60,254 bases of DNA from an uncultured Lachnospiraceae bacterium (lineage in GTDB: Bacteria > Bacillota > Clostridia > Lachnospirales > Lachnospiraceae), in the NCBI GenBank assembly GCA_946558465.1, contig CAMNTM010000018.1, positions 1 to 60,254 on the forward strand, read 5' to 3'. Below, one piece after another: positions 16,747 through 25,420 of this stretch. Within the stretch, counting starts at the first letter, position 1, and each line of letters starts with the position of its first letter. The position numbers and the translations under genes are program-made. The notes beneath the pieces were generated by a model. It was not told the origin of the DNA and searched no databases. It saw only the letters and a list, made by a program, of their open reading frames with translations.

Positions 16747-17226
16747 TTAAAGTATGCGCTCTGGTCTTCCTGCTGACCGGATATACACCTGTCCCGTTGC
16801 CACATCAAGCGACATAGTTCTGGCATAATTTGCTCCCGTATCCTCACTCACAACACGAAGCCCTTCCGCCGTCAGCACTCGCTTTACATTCTGAGCATTA
16901 CGCTCTCCAATGTTTCCGAGTCCCCCCGGACCTTTCATCTCAAACATCTTCGCACCGCCCGCAATTTTACAGACCATTCTTCCCCTCGTGGCACCAAACG
17001 CATACAGCTTGCGAAGGGTTTCCCGAATTCCAGAATCTGCAAATTTAAACACATTTTTATCTGTCTGGTTATTCTCCGGCAGCATAATATGAAGCAGTGC
17101 TCCAAGCTTTATCATCGGATCATAAAAAGCAATACCAATACAGGAACCAAGCGCATATGTAATTAAGGTACCCTCCTGTCTGGCAATCTTCATATCTGCA
17201 ATTCCAACTGATATCTTCTTAGTCAT
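16747..17226 (-). CDS. cheD: CheD, receptor glutamine deamidase
   Basis: 159 aa. The catalytic Cys is in ALGSCIGIAFYDP and the His in GALLHIMLP; the C-terminal half has KIAGGAKMFEMKGPGGLGNIGERN. CheD deamidates receptor glutamines and in Firmicutes is held by CheC. Starts 3 bases after the cheC stop and is the last gene of the fla/che operon. Confidence 0.95.
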   Translation of the reverse strand: MTKKISVGIADMKIARQEGTLITYALGSCIGIAFYDPMIKLGALLHIMLPENNQTDKNVFKFADSGIRETLRKLYAFGATRGRMVCKIAGGAKMFEMKGPGGLGNIGERNAQNVKRVLTAEGLRVVSEDTGANYARTMSLDVATGQVYIRSAGRPERIL

Positions 17227-17229
17227 TGA

Positions 17230-17850
17230 TTACGCAACTCCCAACTTTTTCATAAGAATATTCAATGATTCTACATCTGGCAGAAGAAGCATGCTGCTGT
17301 TTAAAGCCTTATCATTAATTTTAAAATCTCCTGTCACCATCATAATTTTGTCTGAATGCTGCCCCATCATTGCTATAGGCAGACTCATAATACCGCCCAT
17401 CATATTAACGGTAAGCTGAGGAACTGACAGCTCTACATTTACTCCCGTAAGAGAGGATAATGCAGTAATATAGGAGGAAATTACAATATTACCGATCTCA
17501 GTCAAAACAGATGTGTCTATTTCCTCCAGTTCCAAAAGCGGTGCATTTGCTTTTCCGAGCATCCGGAACACAACTTCATCTGAAAAATTCTGGGGTACAA
17601 GAAAGAGCATAATACCTTGAATTTCCCCTGACATTTCTACTAGAACCGCCGCAACCACCTCTTCCGGATCTCCCAGGCGGTCTATTGCCTCATTGAATCC
17701 CAGAATTTCAACCTGCGGAAGTGCCATATTTACCTTTGCATTCAACATGCTTGACAGCGCTGTCGCTGCATTTCCTCCGCCGATACTTCCGATTTCCTTC
17801 AGAATGTCCAGCTCCATCTCATTCATCTCTTCATATTTATTTATCGCCAT
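17230..17850 (-). CDS. cheC: CheC, CheY-P phosphatase
   Basis: 206 aa with the two pseudo-symmetric CheC halves. The first active-site helix reads KEIGSIGGGNAATALSSML, where the usual Asn of E-x2-N is Ser. The second reads TEIGNIVISSYITAL with Glu and Asn intact. CheC dephosphorylates CheY-P slowly and is stimulated by CheD, its downstream neighbour. The altered first site suggests one functional catalytic centre. Starts 11 bases after the FlgG-like gene. Confidence 0.93.
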   Translation of the reverse strand: MAINKYEEMNEMELDILKEIGSIGGGNAATALSSMLNAKVNMALPQVEILGFNEAIDRLGDPEEVVAAVLVEMSGEIQGIMLFLVPQNFSDEVVFRMLGKANAPLLELEEIDTSVLTEIGNIVISSYITALSSLTGVNVELSVPQLTVNMMGGIMSLPIAMMGQHSDKIMMVTGDFKINDKALNSSMLLLPDVESLNILMKKLGVA

Positions 17851-17861
17851 ATGTCACCTCG

Positions 17862-18572
17862 CTATGATCTTAATCCATTAATTGTACCTATAATCTCGTC
17901 TGATGTCTGCACCATCCGGAGTGCTAAAGAATACGCTCTCTGCGCCTCGATTGTACGGGTTATCTCATCCGCAGTATCCACATTAGACATCTCCAATGTA
18001 TGATCCCTCATCTGAGCTCCCGGAAGCAGATACGGCTGACCGTTCTTGGCTACCGGTGTAAATTCATTGTTTCCCACACTCCGCATTCCATCTAGAATAT
18101 CAAAACCAAAGACACCTATTTCTCCGCCCAGCTCCCCATCTGTTACCAGAATCGGATTTCTATTCTGATCCAGCACAAAGTTCCCTGTATCATTCACCAG
18201 ATAAAATTCCGTTCCCCGCTGTGACAAACTGAAGTGTCCGTTTCTTGTATATGTAATCTCTCCGGTAATCGGACTTTGCAGCATAAAAAATCCTTTGTCA
18301 ACAATCGCATAGTCATACTCACCCTGGGTAGGTATATAGGTATGCGGATCGAAATTAGTATCTGTCTTCTCCACAACCACACCGGTTCCTGCCTTCAGCG
18401 GAGTATCTTCTCCCCTGTAATTATTCAAATTATAATACATTAAATCTGAGAACACTGCTGACTTCGTCTTGTAACCATAGTTATTAACATTTGCAAAGTT
18501 ATTTGCAATAACATCGAGCTTCCTCTGCCCCTCCATAGCCCCTCTTGCTGCAGTGTAAAATGATGTATACAT
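17862..18572 (-). CDS. flagellar rod protein, FlgF/FlgG family (FlgG-like)
   Basis: 236 aa. The N-terminal rod signature KLDVIANNFANVNNYGYKT and the C-terminal EMSNVDTADEITRTIEAQRAY with a terminal coiled coil are diagnostic of FlgE/F/G-type axial proteins; the C terminus is closest to FlgG. It probably forms the distal rod. B. subtilis FlhO/FlhP are the functional equivalents. Exported by the flagellar type III system, no cleavable signal. Second of a tandem rod pair following fliA. Confidence 0.88.
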   Translation of the reverse strand: MYTSFYTAARGAMEGQRKLDVIANNFANVNNYGYKTKSAVFSDLMYYNLNNYRGEDTPLKAGTGVVVEKTDTNFDPHTYIPTQGEYDYAIVDKGFFMLQSPITGEITYTRNGHFSLSQRGTEFYLVNDTGNFVLDQNRNPILVTDGELGGEIGVFGFDILDGMRSVGNNEFTPVAKNGQPYLLPGAQMRDHTLEMSNVDTADEITRTIEAQRAYSLALRMVQTSDEIIGTINGLRS

Positions 18573-18611
18573 AAATTAGTCTCCTCCCAAGCTCTTCTAA
18601 TTTTTACTGCT

Positions 18612-19352
18612 TTATACAGAACCAAGTGTTACAATCTTTCCCATCAGCTGATCATATATCCTCAATATCTGAGCGGAACCCTGAAGTGTACGCTGACCGC
18701 TCATCATCCGCGTCATCTGCTCAGCCATCCCTGCATTAGAATATTCTGTATATTGTTGATTCACTTTTGCATTCTGAGCTTCCTGCGGCTGTGCATTCGC
18801 CTGAAATACACCGCCTGTAATCTTAGTTAATTGTCCGTAATCCGCAAAATCTACTATTCGAAGTCTGCCGAAGCTTTCATATCCGTCCTCTGTCGTTATA
18901 TTTCCCTGACTGTCAATTCCAACCTCATCTGTCGGAAGCTGAATCGGACCGTTCGTTCCCATGACACGTCCAATTCCAGGTAAAATGAGGTATCTCTGAT
19001 CGTCTAAGTTAAATGAACCATTCCGTGTATACACAAGTCCATTATCCGTCTGAATCACAAAAAATCCGTTGCCTGTCAGTCCCACATCCAGCGCGCCGCC
19101 CGTTTCCCGGAGACCACCCTCAGAATAGTCCGTTACCCTCTCGGCCGCAGTGTTCATCCAGGAAACCTCTCCTACCTGTGTTTTACCTTCTTGATCATAC
19201 CGATAGATCATCTGCTCCTGAAAGGTACTCTGTATCAAGCGGTCAGCCTTATAACCCGGAGTAGACACGTTTGCTATGTTATTACTGATGATATTCATAT
19301 TCCGATTTTCGGTAATCATATTAGATGCTAAATTATAATACCCCTGAAACAT
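18612..19352 (-). CDS. flagellar rod protein, FlgF/FlgG family (FlgF-like)
   Basis: 246 aa from the ATG at 19352, which follows GGGAGA; an upstream in-frame start would sit in the fliA coding region. NMNIISNNIANVSTPGYKADR at the N terminus is the rod/hook signature, and a beta-rich centre (VYTRNGSFNLDDQRYL) is shared with the next gene. It lacks the usual C-terminal EMSNV motif, having EYSNAGMAEQMTRMM instead, which fits a proximal/FlgF-like rod subunit. Overlaps the end of fliA by 20 bases. Confidence 0.85.
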   Translation of the reverse strand: MFQGYYNLASNMITENRNMNIISNNIANVSTPGYKADRLIQSTFQEQMIYRYDQEGKTQVGEVSWMNTAAERVTDYSEGGLRETGGALDVGLTGNGFFVIQTDNGLVYTRNGSFNLDDQRYLILPGIGRVMGTNGPIQLPTDEVGIDSQGNITTEDGYESFGRLRIVDFADYGQLTKITGGVFQANAQPQEAQNAKVNQQYTEYSNAGMAEQMTRMMSGQRTLQGSAQILRIYDQLMGKIVTLGSV

Positions 19353-20142
19353 TTTTTCTCTCCCTTTCTTCATTAAATTTTTCCATGTGCTTACGTAGTT
19401 TCTTTATCGCATTTGCATGAATCTGCGAGACTCTCGGCTCACTTACCTGAAGTACATCCGCAATCTGTCTCATATTCAGCTCATCTATATAGTACAGAGA
19501 AATTACGAGCTGTTCATTTTCCTTTAATGCATTAATTCCTTCCGCCAGAATCTCTGTCAGCTCTTTCTTTAAAAGCTGAACCTCCGGCTGCTCGTGCACA
19601 TCATTCTGTGACAGCTTCGCACTGACCTCATTTCCCTGTGCCTCAGCGAGTACCATATCCAGCGAAAGAATATTGAAAAGCGCTGCTTTACGCATCGTCT
19701 CATGATATTTTTCCGGTGTAATGTCCAGATATCCGGTTACCTCCTGCACAGATGGATAATACCCAAGTTTATTATATAACGTTGTGACTGCTTCTTCAAT
19801 ATCTCTTGTGTTCTTTCTTGTGCTTCTTGGCACCCAGTCCTGTTTTCTCGCCAGGTCAATAATCATCCCCTTAATCCGCTTTGAAATATAAGTCTCAAAT
19901 TTTACATTTTTATCCACATCAAATTTATCGACTGCGGACATAATGGCTATCACACCTTCGTTAATTATATCGTCAACCTGGACAAAACTAAGATAAATAT
20001 CTCTCATCTGCAGCGCAATACTCTTCACAAGATGGATATAGCGCATGACAATCTCCTGTTTTACTTCCAGGCTGCCCGTCTCTTTATACAATTTTAAAAG
20101 TTCTTCATTTGACTTCTCGTTGTATAATTCCTGTGTTCCCAT
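19333..20142 (-). CDS. fliA: FliA/WhiG-type flagellar sigma factor (sigma-28)
   Basis: 269 aa. Region 2 (VKSIALQMRDIYLSFVQVDDIINEGVIAIMSAVDKFD and the FETYISKRIKGMIIDLAR segment), region 3 and region 4 (MRQIADVLQVSEPRVSQIHANAIKKL) are complete. The WVPRS motif typical of sigma-28 follows region 2. It should drive the fliD, FliD-like and cheV units, all of which have GCCGATAA-like boxes in this window. It sits directly after flhA; flhF and flhG, usually between them, are missing here. No anti-sigma flgM in the window. Confidence 0.95.
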   Translation of the reverse strand: MGTQELYNEKSNEELLKLYKETGSLEVKQEIVMRYIHLVKSIALQMRDIYLSFVQVDDIINEGVIAIMSAVDKFDVDKNVKFETYISKRIKGMIIDLARKQDWVPRSTRKNTRDIEEAVTTLYNKLGYYPSVQEVTGYLDITPEKYHETMRKAALFNILSLDMVLAEAQGNEVSAKLSQNDVHEQPEVQLLKKELTEILAEGINALKENEQLVISLYYIDELNMRQIADVLQVSEPRVSQIHANAIKKLRKHMEKFNEERERKNVSGVL

Positions 20143-20164
20143 ATTGACTGCTCCATAACCCCAG

Positions 20165-22237
20165 CTACATTGTAATATTTCCTATTGCCTGTATCTGAAT
20201 ATTGTTATTTATTTCATTAAAGGAAAGTACATATACATCTGGGAAGAACTGCTCTATCAGATGATAAAAATGTACTCTCACTACCTGGCTGGTCAGCACA
20301 AGCGGCGACTGTCCGAAGTCATGGAATTTCTTCACCTCATCTGAAAGCTGTGTAATGACATTCTGCATTACATCCGGACTAAGTGCAAGATACATTCCAT
20401 GCTCTCCGGCTGTCAGGCTGGTAATAATATTCTTTTCCAAATCTGCATCCAGCGTCACTACCTTCATACTGCCGCCTTCGCAGAATTTTCTTGTAATTGT
20501 ACGCTTTAACGCAACTCGGATATTTTCCGTAATAGTCTCTATATCCTTGACTGTCATGGATGAATCGACGATTGTCTCCATAATAGTCTCCATATCCTTG
20601 ATTGGAATACCCTCCTTTAACAGATTGGTCAAAATCTTCTGGAAGTTTCCATAGGAGATAAGCGGAGGTATCAATTCTTCCACAAGCTCCGGACTCTGCT
20701 TCTTCATGTTTTCGACCAGACGTACAACTTCCTGACGGTTCAAAAGTTCATGCGCATGCTTCTTTACTGTTTCAGATAAATGAGTCAGCATAACAGACAG
20801 CGGATCGATAACCGTATAGCCGTATATTTCTGCCATCTCTTTTTTATCCACGGTAATCCATTTACTAGGTATACCATATGCAGGCTCAATCGTATCAATT
20901 CCATCTAATTCCTTTTCCGGATTAGGCGGCTCCAAAGCCAGATAATAGTCTACCAGAATCTCTCCCTTTGCGACCTCTTCTCCTTTAATCTTAATTACAT
21001 ACTGATTCGTGTTCAGACTGGAACTGTCACGAAGTCTGATAGAAGGGATAACCAATCCCATCTCCTGTGCATACTGTCGTCTGAAGATGACAATTCTATC
21101 AATCATCTTTCCGCCGCTTGCCTCATCCACAAGAGGAATCAGACTGTACCCAAACTCCATCTCTATAGGTTCTACTGTAATCAGCGAATAAACACTATTA
21201 ATATCCTTAAAGTTCTCTTCCTCACTGACCTGTATATCTTCCCCTTCAGCCATTCCCATACCGCCTGCGCCCTGCATCTGCGGTACCTCTGCCATCTCAT
21301 CCATACGACGCAGAAGCTGCCAGCCGCCGAGCATCAGCACCAGCGCGATAACTCCAAGCTGGAACTTAGGCATTCCTGGAACTGCCAGAAGAATTGCCAA
21401 AACACCGCCGGCCATCATAATTGCTCTTGGCTGCGCCTTAAACTGTCTTACTACATCGAAATTCAGACTATCCTCTGCAACTGCACGAGTCACAATCATA
21501 CCAGTCGCAGTTGAAATAAGAAGGGAAGGAATCTGAGATACCAGACCATCACCAACAGTTGCAATGGAGTACACCGACAACACTTCCGTGAACTCCATCC
21601 CCCCCTGTACCATACCGATAATACAGCCGCCCAGGAAATTGACTGCTGTAATAATCAGAGACATAATTGCGTCACCTTTTACAATCTTTGTGGCACCATC
21701 CATAGAACCATAGAAATCGGCCTCCTTTTGTATTTTGTGACGTCTTTCTCTTGCTTCATCTTCTGTAATCAGACCGCTTCCCAGGTCTGCATCAATCGCC
21801 ATCTGTTTACCCGGCATAGCGTCAAGCGTAAATCTTGCCGCTACCTCAGAAACACGCTCTGCACCCTTTGTAATGACAAGGAACTGAACTAATACGATAA
21901 TCAAGAATATGATAAAACCAACAACAACATTTCCCTGAAGTACAAAGTCTCCCATCGACTTGATAACAGCTCCTGCTGTTCCTGAATTACCGAGAATACT
22001 TCTCGTTGAGGAAATATTAATTCCAATACGAAATAATGTTGTAATCAAAAGCAACGATGGAAAAATAGAAAATTCCAACGCTTCTTTAATATTCATACTA
22101 ATCAGAAGTATGATAATTGACACAGAAATATTTAAAATAATCATAACGTCCAAAAAGAACGTACTAAGCGGTATAATCAAAAGCAGTACTATCATAACCA
22201 CTATCAAAGATACCGCGCTATTTAATATTCTTTTCAT
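20165..22237 (-). CDS. flhA: FlhA, flagellar export gate protein
   Basis: 690 aa, normal for the family. The N-terminal half carries about eight transmembrane helices with the FHIPEP-type cytoplasmic loop (KGAERVSEVAARFTLDAMPGKQMAIDADL). The C-terminal half is the soluble export-substrate docking domain. It forms the nonameric proton-driven export gate. Starts 3 bases after the flhB stop and 22 bases before fliA. Confidence 0.97.
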   Translation of the reverse strand: MKRILNSAVSLIVVMIVLLLIIPLSTFFLDVMIILNISVSIIILLISMNIKEALEFSIFPSLLLITTLFRIGINISSTRSILGNSGTAGAVIKSMGDFVLQGNVVVGFIIFLIIVLVQFLVITKGAERVSEVAARFTLDAMPGKQMAIDADLGSGLITEDEARERRHKIQKEADFYGSMDGATKIVKGDAIMSLIITAVNFLGGCIIGMVQGGMEFTEVLSVYSIATVGDGLVSQIPSLLISTATGMIVTRAVAEDSLNFDVVRQFKAQPRAIMMAGGVLAILLAVPGMPKFQLGVIALVLMLGGWQLLRRMDEMAEVPQMQGAGGMGMAEGEDIQVSEEENFKDINSVYSLITVEPIEMEFGYSLIPLVDEASGGKMIDRIVIFRRQYAQEMGLVIPSIRLRDSSSLNTNQYVIKIKGEEVAKGEILVDYYLALEPPNPEKELDGIDTIEPAYGIPSKWITVDKKEMAEIYGYTVIDPLSVMLTHLSETVKKHAHELLNRQEVVRLVENMKKQSPELVEELIPPLISYGNFQKILTNLLKEGIPIKDMETIMETIVDSSMTVKDIETITENIRVALKRTITRKFCEGGSMKVVTLDADLEKNIITSLTAGEHGMYLALSPDVMQNVITQLSDEVKKFHDFGQSPLVLTSQVVRVHFYHLIEQFFPDVYVLSFNEINNNIQIQAIGNITM

Positions 22238-22240
22238 ATC

Positions 22241-23308
22241 TTACACCAACTTTTTATTCATACGGAATACCTTAACAAGAATCTCCGCTACCACTCCATA
22301 ATATTCTGCAGGTATCTCACAATTCAACGGAGTAGAGGCATAGATACCTCTCGCGAGCGGTTTATTCTCAATAATCGTAACCCCGCTCTCCTCTGCAATC
22401 TCTACAATCTTAAGAGCTATCAAATCCTGCCCCTTTGCAATGAGAATCGGAGCGTTGTCATGATTAATCTCATACTTCAGTGCAACGGCAAAATGTGTAG
22501 GGTTTCGAATAATTACATCTGCATCCGGCACTGCCTGCATCATCCTGCTTCTTGCCATACTCTGCTGCAAATTGCGGATTCTGCCCTTAATCTGTGGATT
22601 TCCTTCCGTTTGTTTATATTCTTCTTTGACCTCTTCCTTACTCATCTTAATTCCTTTTTCATAAGACCATCTTTGATAGAAGAAATCAAAACCTGCAATC
22701 GCAGCAAATACCATGCCGATTCTCAGCACAATACTCATAACTTCCTTCAGCGCAAAAACAAAACCATTTGTCGGATTTATATCCATCATCTGCGCAATAG
22801 CTATGATTTCACCTGATAAAATCTGATAGAGTACTACAGCCAGAATAATAATTTTTAAAGCAGCTTTCAACAGCTCTACAAGGTTTTTAGTCGAAAACAG
22901 CCCCTTTATCCCTTTTAAAGGATTCAGTTTCTTAAGACTGAACTTCACCGGCTTCATGGTAAATAGAAACCTTGTCTGAATCCCCGTTGCTAAAACAGCA
23001 ACCGCAATACTAATTAGGCCAAGCGGAAAAATGCATTTAGCAAGAACAACCACCGCTTTCATACCTATCTCCTGAAGAATACTCAGCGACAATTCATCAA
23101 CCTGGCCGACTGACGCTATCAAAGTTGTCATCATATCCCCCAATGATTCACTTATCATTGGGAAAAATATCTGCAGACAATAAAAACATATAAAAAGCGA
23201 AGCGACCACAATTACATCTTTACTCGAAGCAACATTACCTTCTCGTCTTTGCTCTCTTCGCTTTTTAGGCGTGGCTTTTTCGGTTTTTTCAGCTGCTCCT
23301 CCCGGCAA
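22241..23308 (-). CDS. flhB: FlhB, export apparatus and substrate-specificity switch
   Basis: 355 aa. Four transmembrane helices (about 30-55, 88-110, 145-172, 190-210) and the autocleavage motif NPTH at 269-272 within ADVIIRNPTHFAVALKY. Cleavage after Asn switches export from hook to filament substrates, with FliK as partner. The start appears to be TTG with GGAAGTGAG just upstream. Order fliP-fliQ-fliR-flhB-flhA is intact. Confidence 0.96.
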   Translation of the reverse strand: MPGGAAEKTEKATPKKRREQRREGNVASSKDVIVVASLFICFYCLQIFFPMISESLGDMMTTLIASVGQVDELSLSILQEIGMKAVVVLAKCIFPLGLISIAVAVLATGIQTRFLFTMKPVKFSLKKLNPLKGIKGLFSTKNLVELLKAALKIIILAVVLYQILSGEIIAIAQMMDINPTNGFVFALKEVMSIVLRIGMVFAAIAGFDFFYQRWSYEKGIKMSKEEVKEEYKQTEGNPQIKGRIRNLQQSMARSRMMQAVPDADVIIRNPTHFAVALKYEINHDNAPILIAKGQDLIALKIVEIAEESGVTIIENKPLARGIYASTPLNCEIPAEYYGVVAEILVKVFRMNKKLV

Positions 23309-23325
23309 ATGTACTCACTTCCAAT

Positions 23326-24093
23326 CTATAAAAATGTCAGAATTCCCTGGACCGTACTCATCATCTCCGTCATTATCCTGTTTAGATGATCCCCGATAGG
23401 AGAAAACAGAATGACCAAAAGACCCAGCCCGACAATTATTTTCAATTGAATATTTATAATAAATATACTAATCTGCGGCACGACTTTATTCATGATTCCG
23501 ATGCCGACCTGTACTAGAAATTCTGCTGCAAGAATCGGAAGAGAAAGTCTTACTCCCAACTCCACACACTGCAGAAAAATCTCCACCACTCTGCTTCCCA
23601 GACCCGCAGTTATCACAATCCCGCCATAAGGAACAATCTCTGCAGAGGTAAGTAAAATCTTAAGCAGTGCAAGATGACCATCCACCGCAAAAAACATCAG
23701 CATATACCAAGTCTGCAAAAGACTTCCTGTCACTGCAATCTGTGCATTGCTCTGAGGATCATATACTGTGGACATCGTCAGCCCAAGCTGAAAATCTATA
23801 ATATAACCGCCGAAGGTAATGGCGAAAAAAAACAATTCCATGATATAACCGATGACAAAGCCCATCGCAAATTCCTTCATCAAAAGAAATCCAAACTCTA
23901 TCATATTCTCTATCTCAACTGCCGCATCGGACGAGAAGGAATAAACCAGCATTGTCAATACAATAATAAATCCTCCCTTTACAGTCATCGGTATGTTTCT
24001 TCGCCCAAATATCGGATTCAGAAGAATAAATCCTGACATCCGCATCATAATCAAAGAAAACAAGGTTAACTGTGCGACACCATCCAGCATCAT
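23326..24093 (-). CDS. fliR: FliR, flagellar export gate subunit
   Basis: 255 aa, six hydrophobic helices, with the family hallmarks RMSGFILLNPIFGRRNIP near the N terminus and DFQLGLTMSTVYDPQ in the middle. Forms the FliPQR export pore in the membrane inside the MS ring. Sits between fliQ (16-base gap) and flhB. Confidence 0.95.
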   Translation of the reverse strand: MMLDGVAQLTLFSLIMMRMSGFILLNPIFGRRNIPMTVKGGFIIVLTMLVYSFSSDAAVEIENMIEFGFLLMKEFAMGFVIGYIMELFFFAITFGGYIIDFQLGLTMSTVYDPQSNAQIAVTGSLLQTWYMLMFFAVDGHLALLKILLTSAEIVPYGGIVITAGLGSRVVEIFLQCVELGVRLSLPILAAEFLVQVGIGIMNKVVPQISIFIINIQLKIIVGLGLLVILFSPIGDHLNRIMTEMMSTVQGILTFL

Positions 24094-24109
24094 GCCATCA
24101 CTCCCCGCA

Positions 24110-24370
24110 CTATCCCTGTATCATCTGGAATATCCTGATTGTAAAGTCCTGCAGCGACTGAAGCATTGAGCTTCCGGTAAATACAAGAATAATCCCTATT
24201 ACCAAAAGCTTCGGCACAAATGTAATTGTCTGCTCATGTACCTGCGTCGCCGCCTGTATAATTGAAATCAGAATACCCACCAGCATACTGATAACCAAAA
24301 GAGGACCGGCAAGCTGCACGGCCATTACAAATACCTCATACATCAAATCTGTAACTTCTCCGTTTGTCAT
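24110..24370 (-). CDS. fliQ: FliQ, flagellar export gate subunit
   Basis: 86 aa with two transmembrane helices and the conserved LVGILISIIQAATQVHEQTI turn. Part of the FliPQR core complex, 20 bases downstream of fliP. Confidence 0.95.
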   Translation of the reverse strand: MTNGEVTDLMYEVFVMAVQLAGPLLVISMLVGILISIIQAATQVHEQTITFVPKLLVIGIILVFTGSSMLQSLQDFTIRIFQMIQG

Positions 24371-24390
24371 CTACAGGCCTCCTTTCTCCG

Positions 24391-25047
24391 TCATCGAAAA
24401 CTGGTTATAATCGATGAGAATAATAAGTTCCATCCGTCTACAGTTATAAATAAAAGCAGCTTAAACGGCAATGAAATCATCGCCGGAGGAAGCATCATCA
24501 TACCCATAGACATCAAAGTACTTGAAACAACAATATCTATCAACAAAAATGGAATATATAACAAAAATCCTGCAACAAATGCTTTTTTCAATTCACTCGC
24601 CATAAATGCCGGAATCACAACAGTTGTCGGAAGCTCTTCTACATCCTCCACCGCATCTGCGTCTGCCATCTCAGCAAATATCTCCACAGTATCTTTCTCC
24701 GAGTTTCTCAACATAAATCTTTTCAGAGGAAGCTGTGCCTGGCTAAATGCCTCTTCGGTTGTAATCTCTCCATTTTTATATGGTGTATATACATCCGTAT
24801 TAAGCTCTTTAATTACAGGATCCATGATAAACAATGTCAGGAAAATAGCAATCCCTACCAAAACCATGTTAGGCGGTGTCTGCTGTATTCCAAGTGCATT
24901 TCTTAAAAAAGAAAGAATAATGATTGTCCTCATAAATGAGGTCATCATAATCAGAAGAGAGGGCAGAAGTGATATAATTGTTAAAAGCAATAATATATCT
25001 AATGTAGGAACCTGGCTGCCATTAACATTTATCAGTGAGTCGTACAC
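24391..25047 (-). CDS. fliP: FliP, flagellar export gate subunit
   Basis: 218 aa from a GTG that overlaps the fliO stop by one base (TAGTG). Family landmarks are RNALGIQQTPPNMVLVG and LPFKLLLFITVDGWNLL. Four to five membrane helices and a mid extracytoplasmic loop rich in acidic residues. FliP starts assembly of the export gate. No long cleavable signal peptide is seen, as in many Gram-positive FliPs. Confidence 0.95.
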   Translation of the reverse strand: MYDSLINVNGSQVPTLDILLLLTIISLLPSLLIMMTSFMRTIIILSFLRNALGIQQTPPNMVLVGIAIFLTLFIMDPVIKELNTDVYTPYKNGEITTEEAFSQAQLPLKRFMLRNSEKDTVEIFAEMADADAVEDVEELPTTVVIPAFMASELKKAFVAGFLLYIPFLLIDIVVSSTLMSMGMMMLPPAMISLPFKLLLFITVDGWNLLFSSIITSFR

Positions 25048-25397
25048 TAGTCCTTACCTCCTCTTTTGCCCATATCACCTAATTTCTCCATCACTGCTTT
25101 AAAATCCAGGGACTTTGTGCTGCTTCCATATTCATCTGGCGCCAGCGGAAACAACTCATCATCCTCAAGCTCGGACAAAACCTGAATCTGTCCTGCAGTG
25201 ATGCCGACAAGGAAATATTTTCCGCTGACCTGAATAATTGCAATATGTCTGTCCTGCCCCAGCGTAATCTGATCAATCAGACGCATGTAACGAGAACTGC
25301 TGCTCTTCGACAGTCCCTTACCTATATATTTACTTGCTATATAGCTCCCGTAAATAATAAGTATCACGACAATAAAGGTGACAATCACTCTCCACAT
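25047..25397 (-). CDS. fliO: FliO/FliZ-type export-gate assembly protein
   Basis: 116 aa: one N-terminal transmembrane helix (4-20), then a small cytoplasmic domain with the FliO phrase LGQDRHIAIIQVSGKYFLVG. FliO is a chaperone for the FliP ring. Position directly before fliP supports the call. Confidence 0.85.
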   Translation of the reverse strand: MWRVIVTFIVVILIIYGSYIASKYIGKGLSKSSSSRYMRLIDQITLGQDRHIAIIQVSGKYFLVGITAGQIQVLSELEDDELFPLAPDEYGSSTKSLDFKAVMEKLGDMGKRGGKD

Positions 25398-25420
25398 ACA
25401 ATCCTTCCTTATCTAATACA

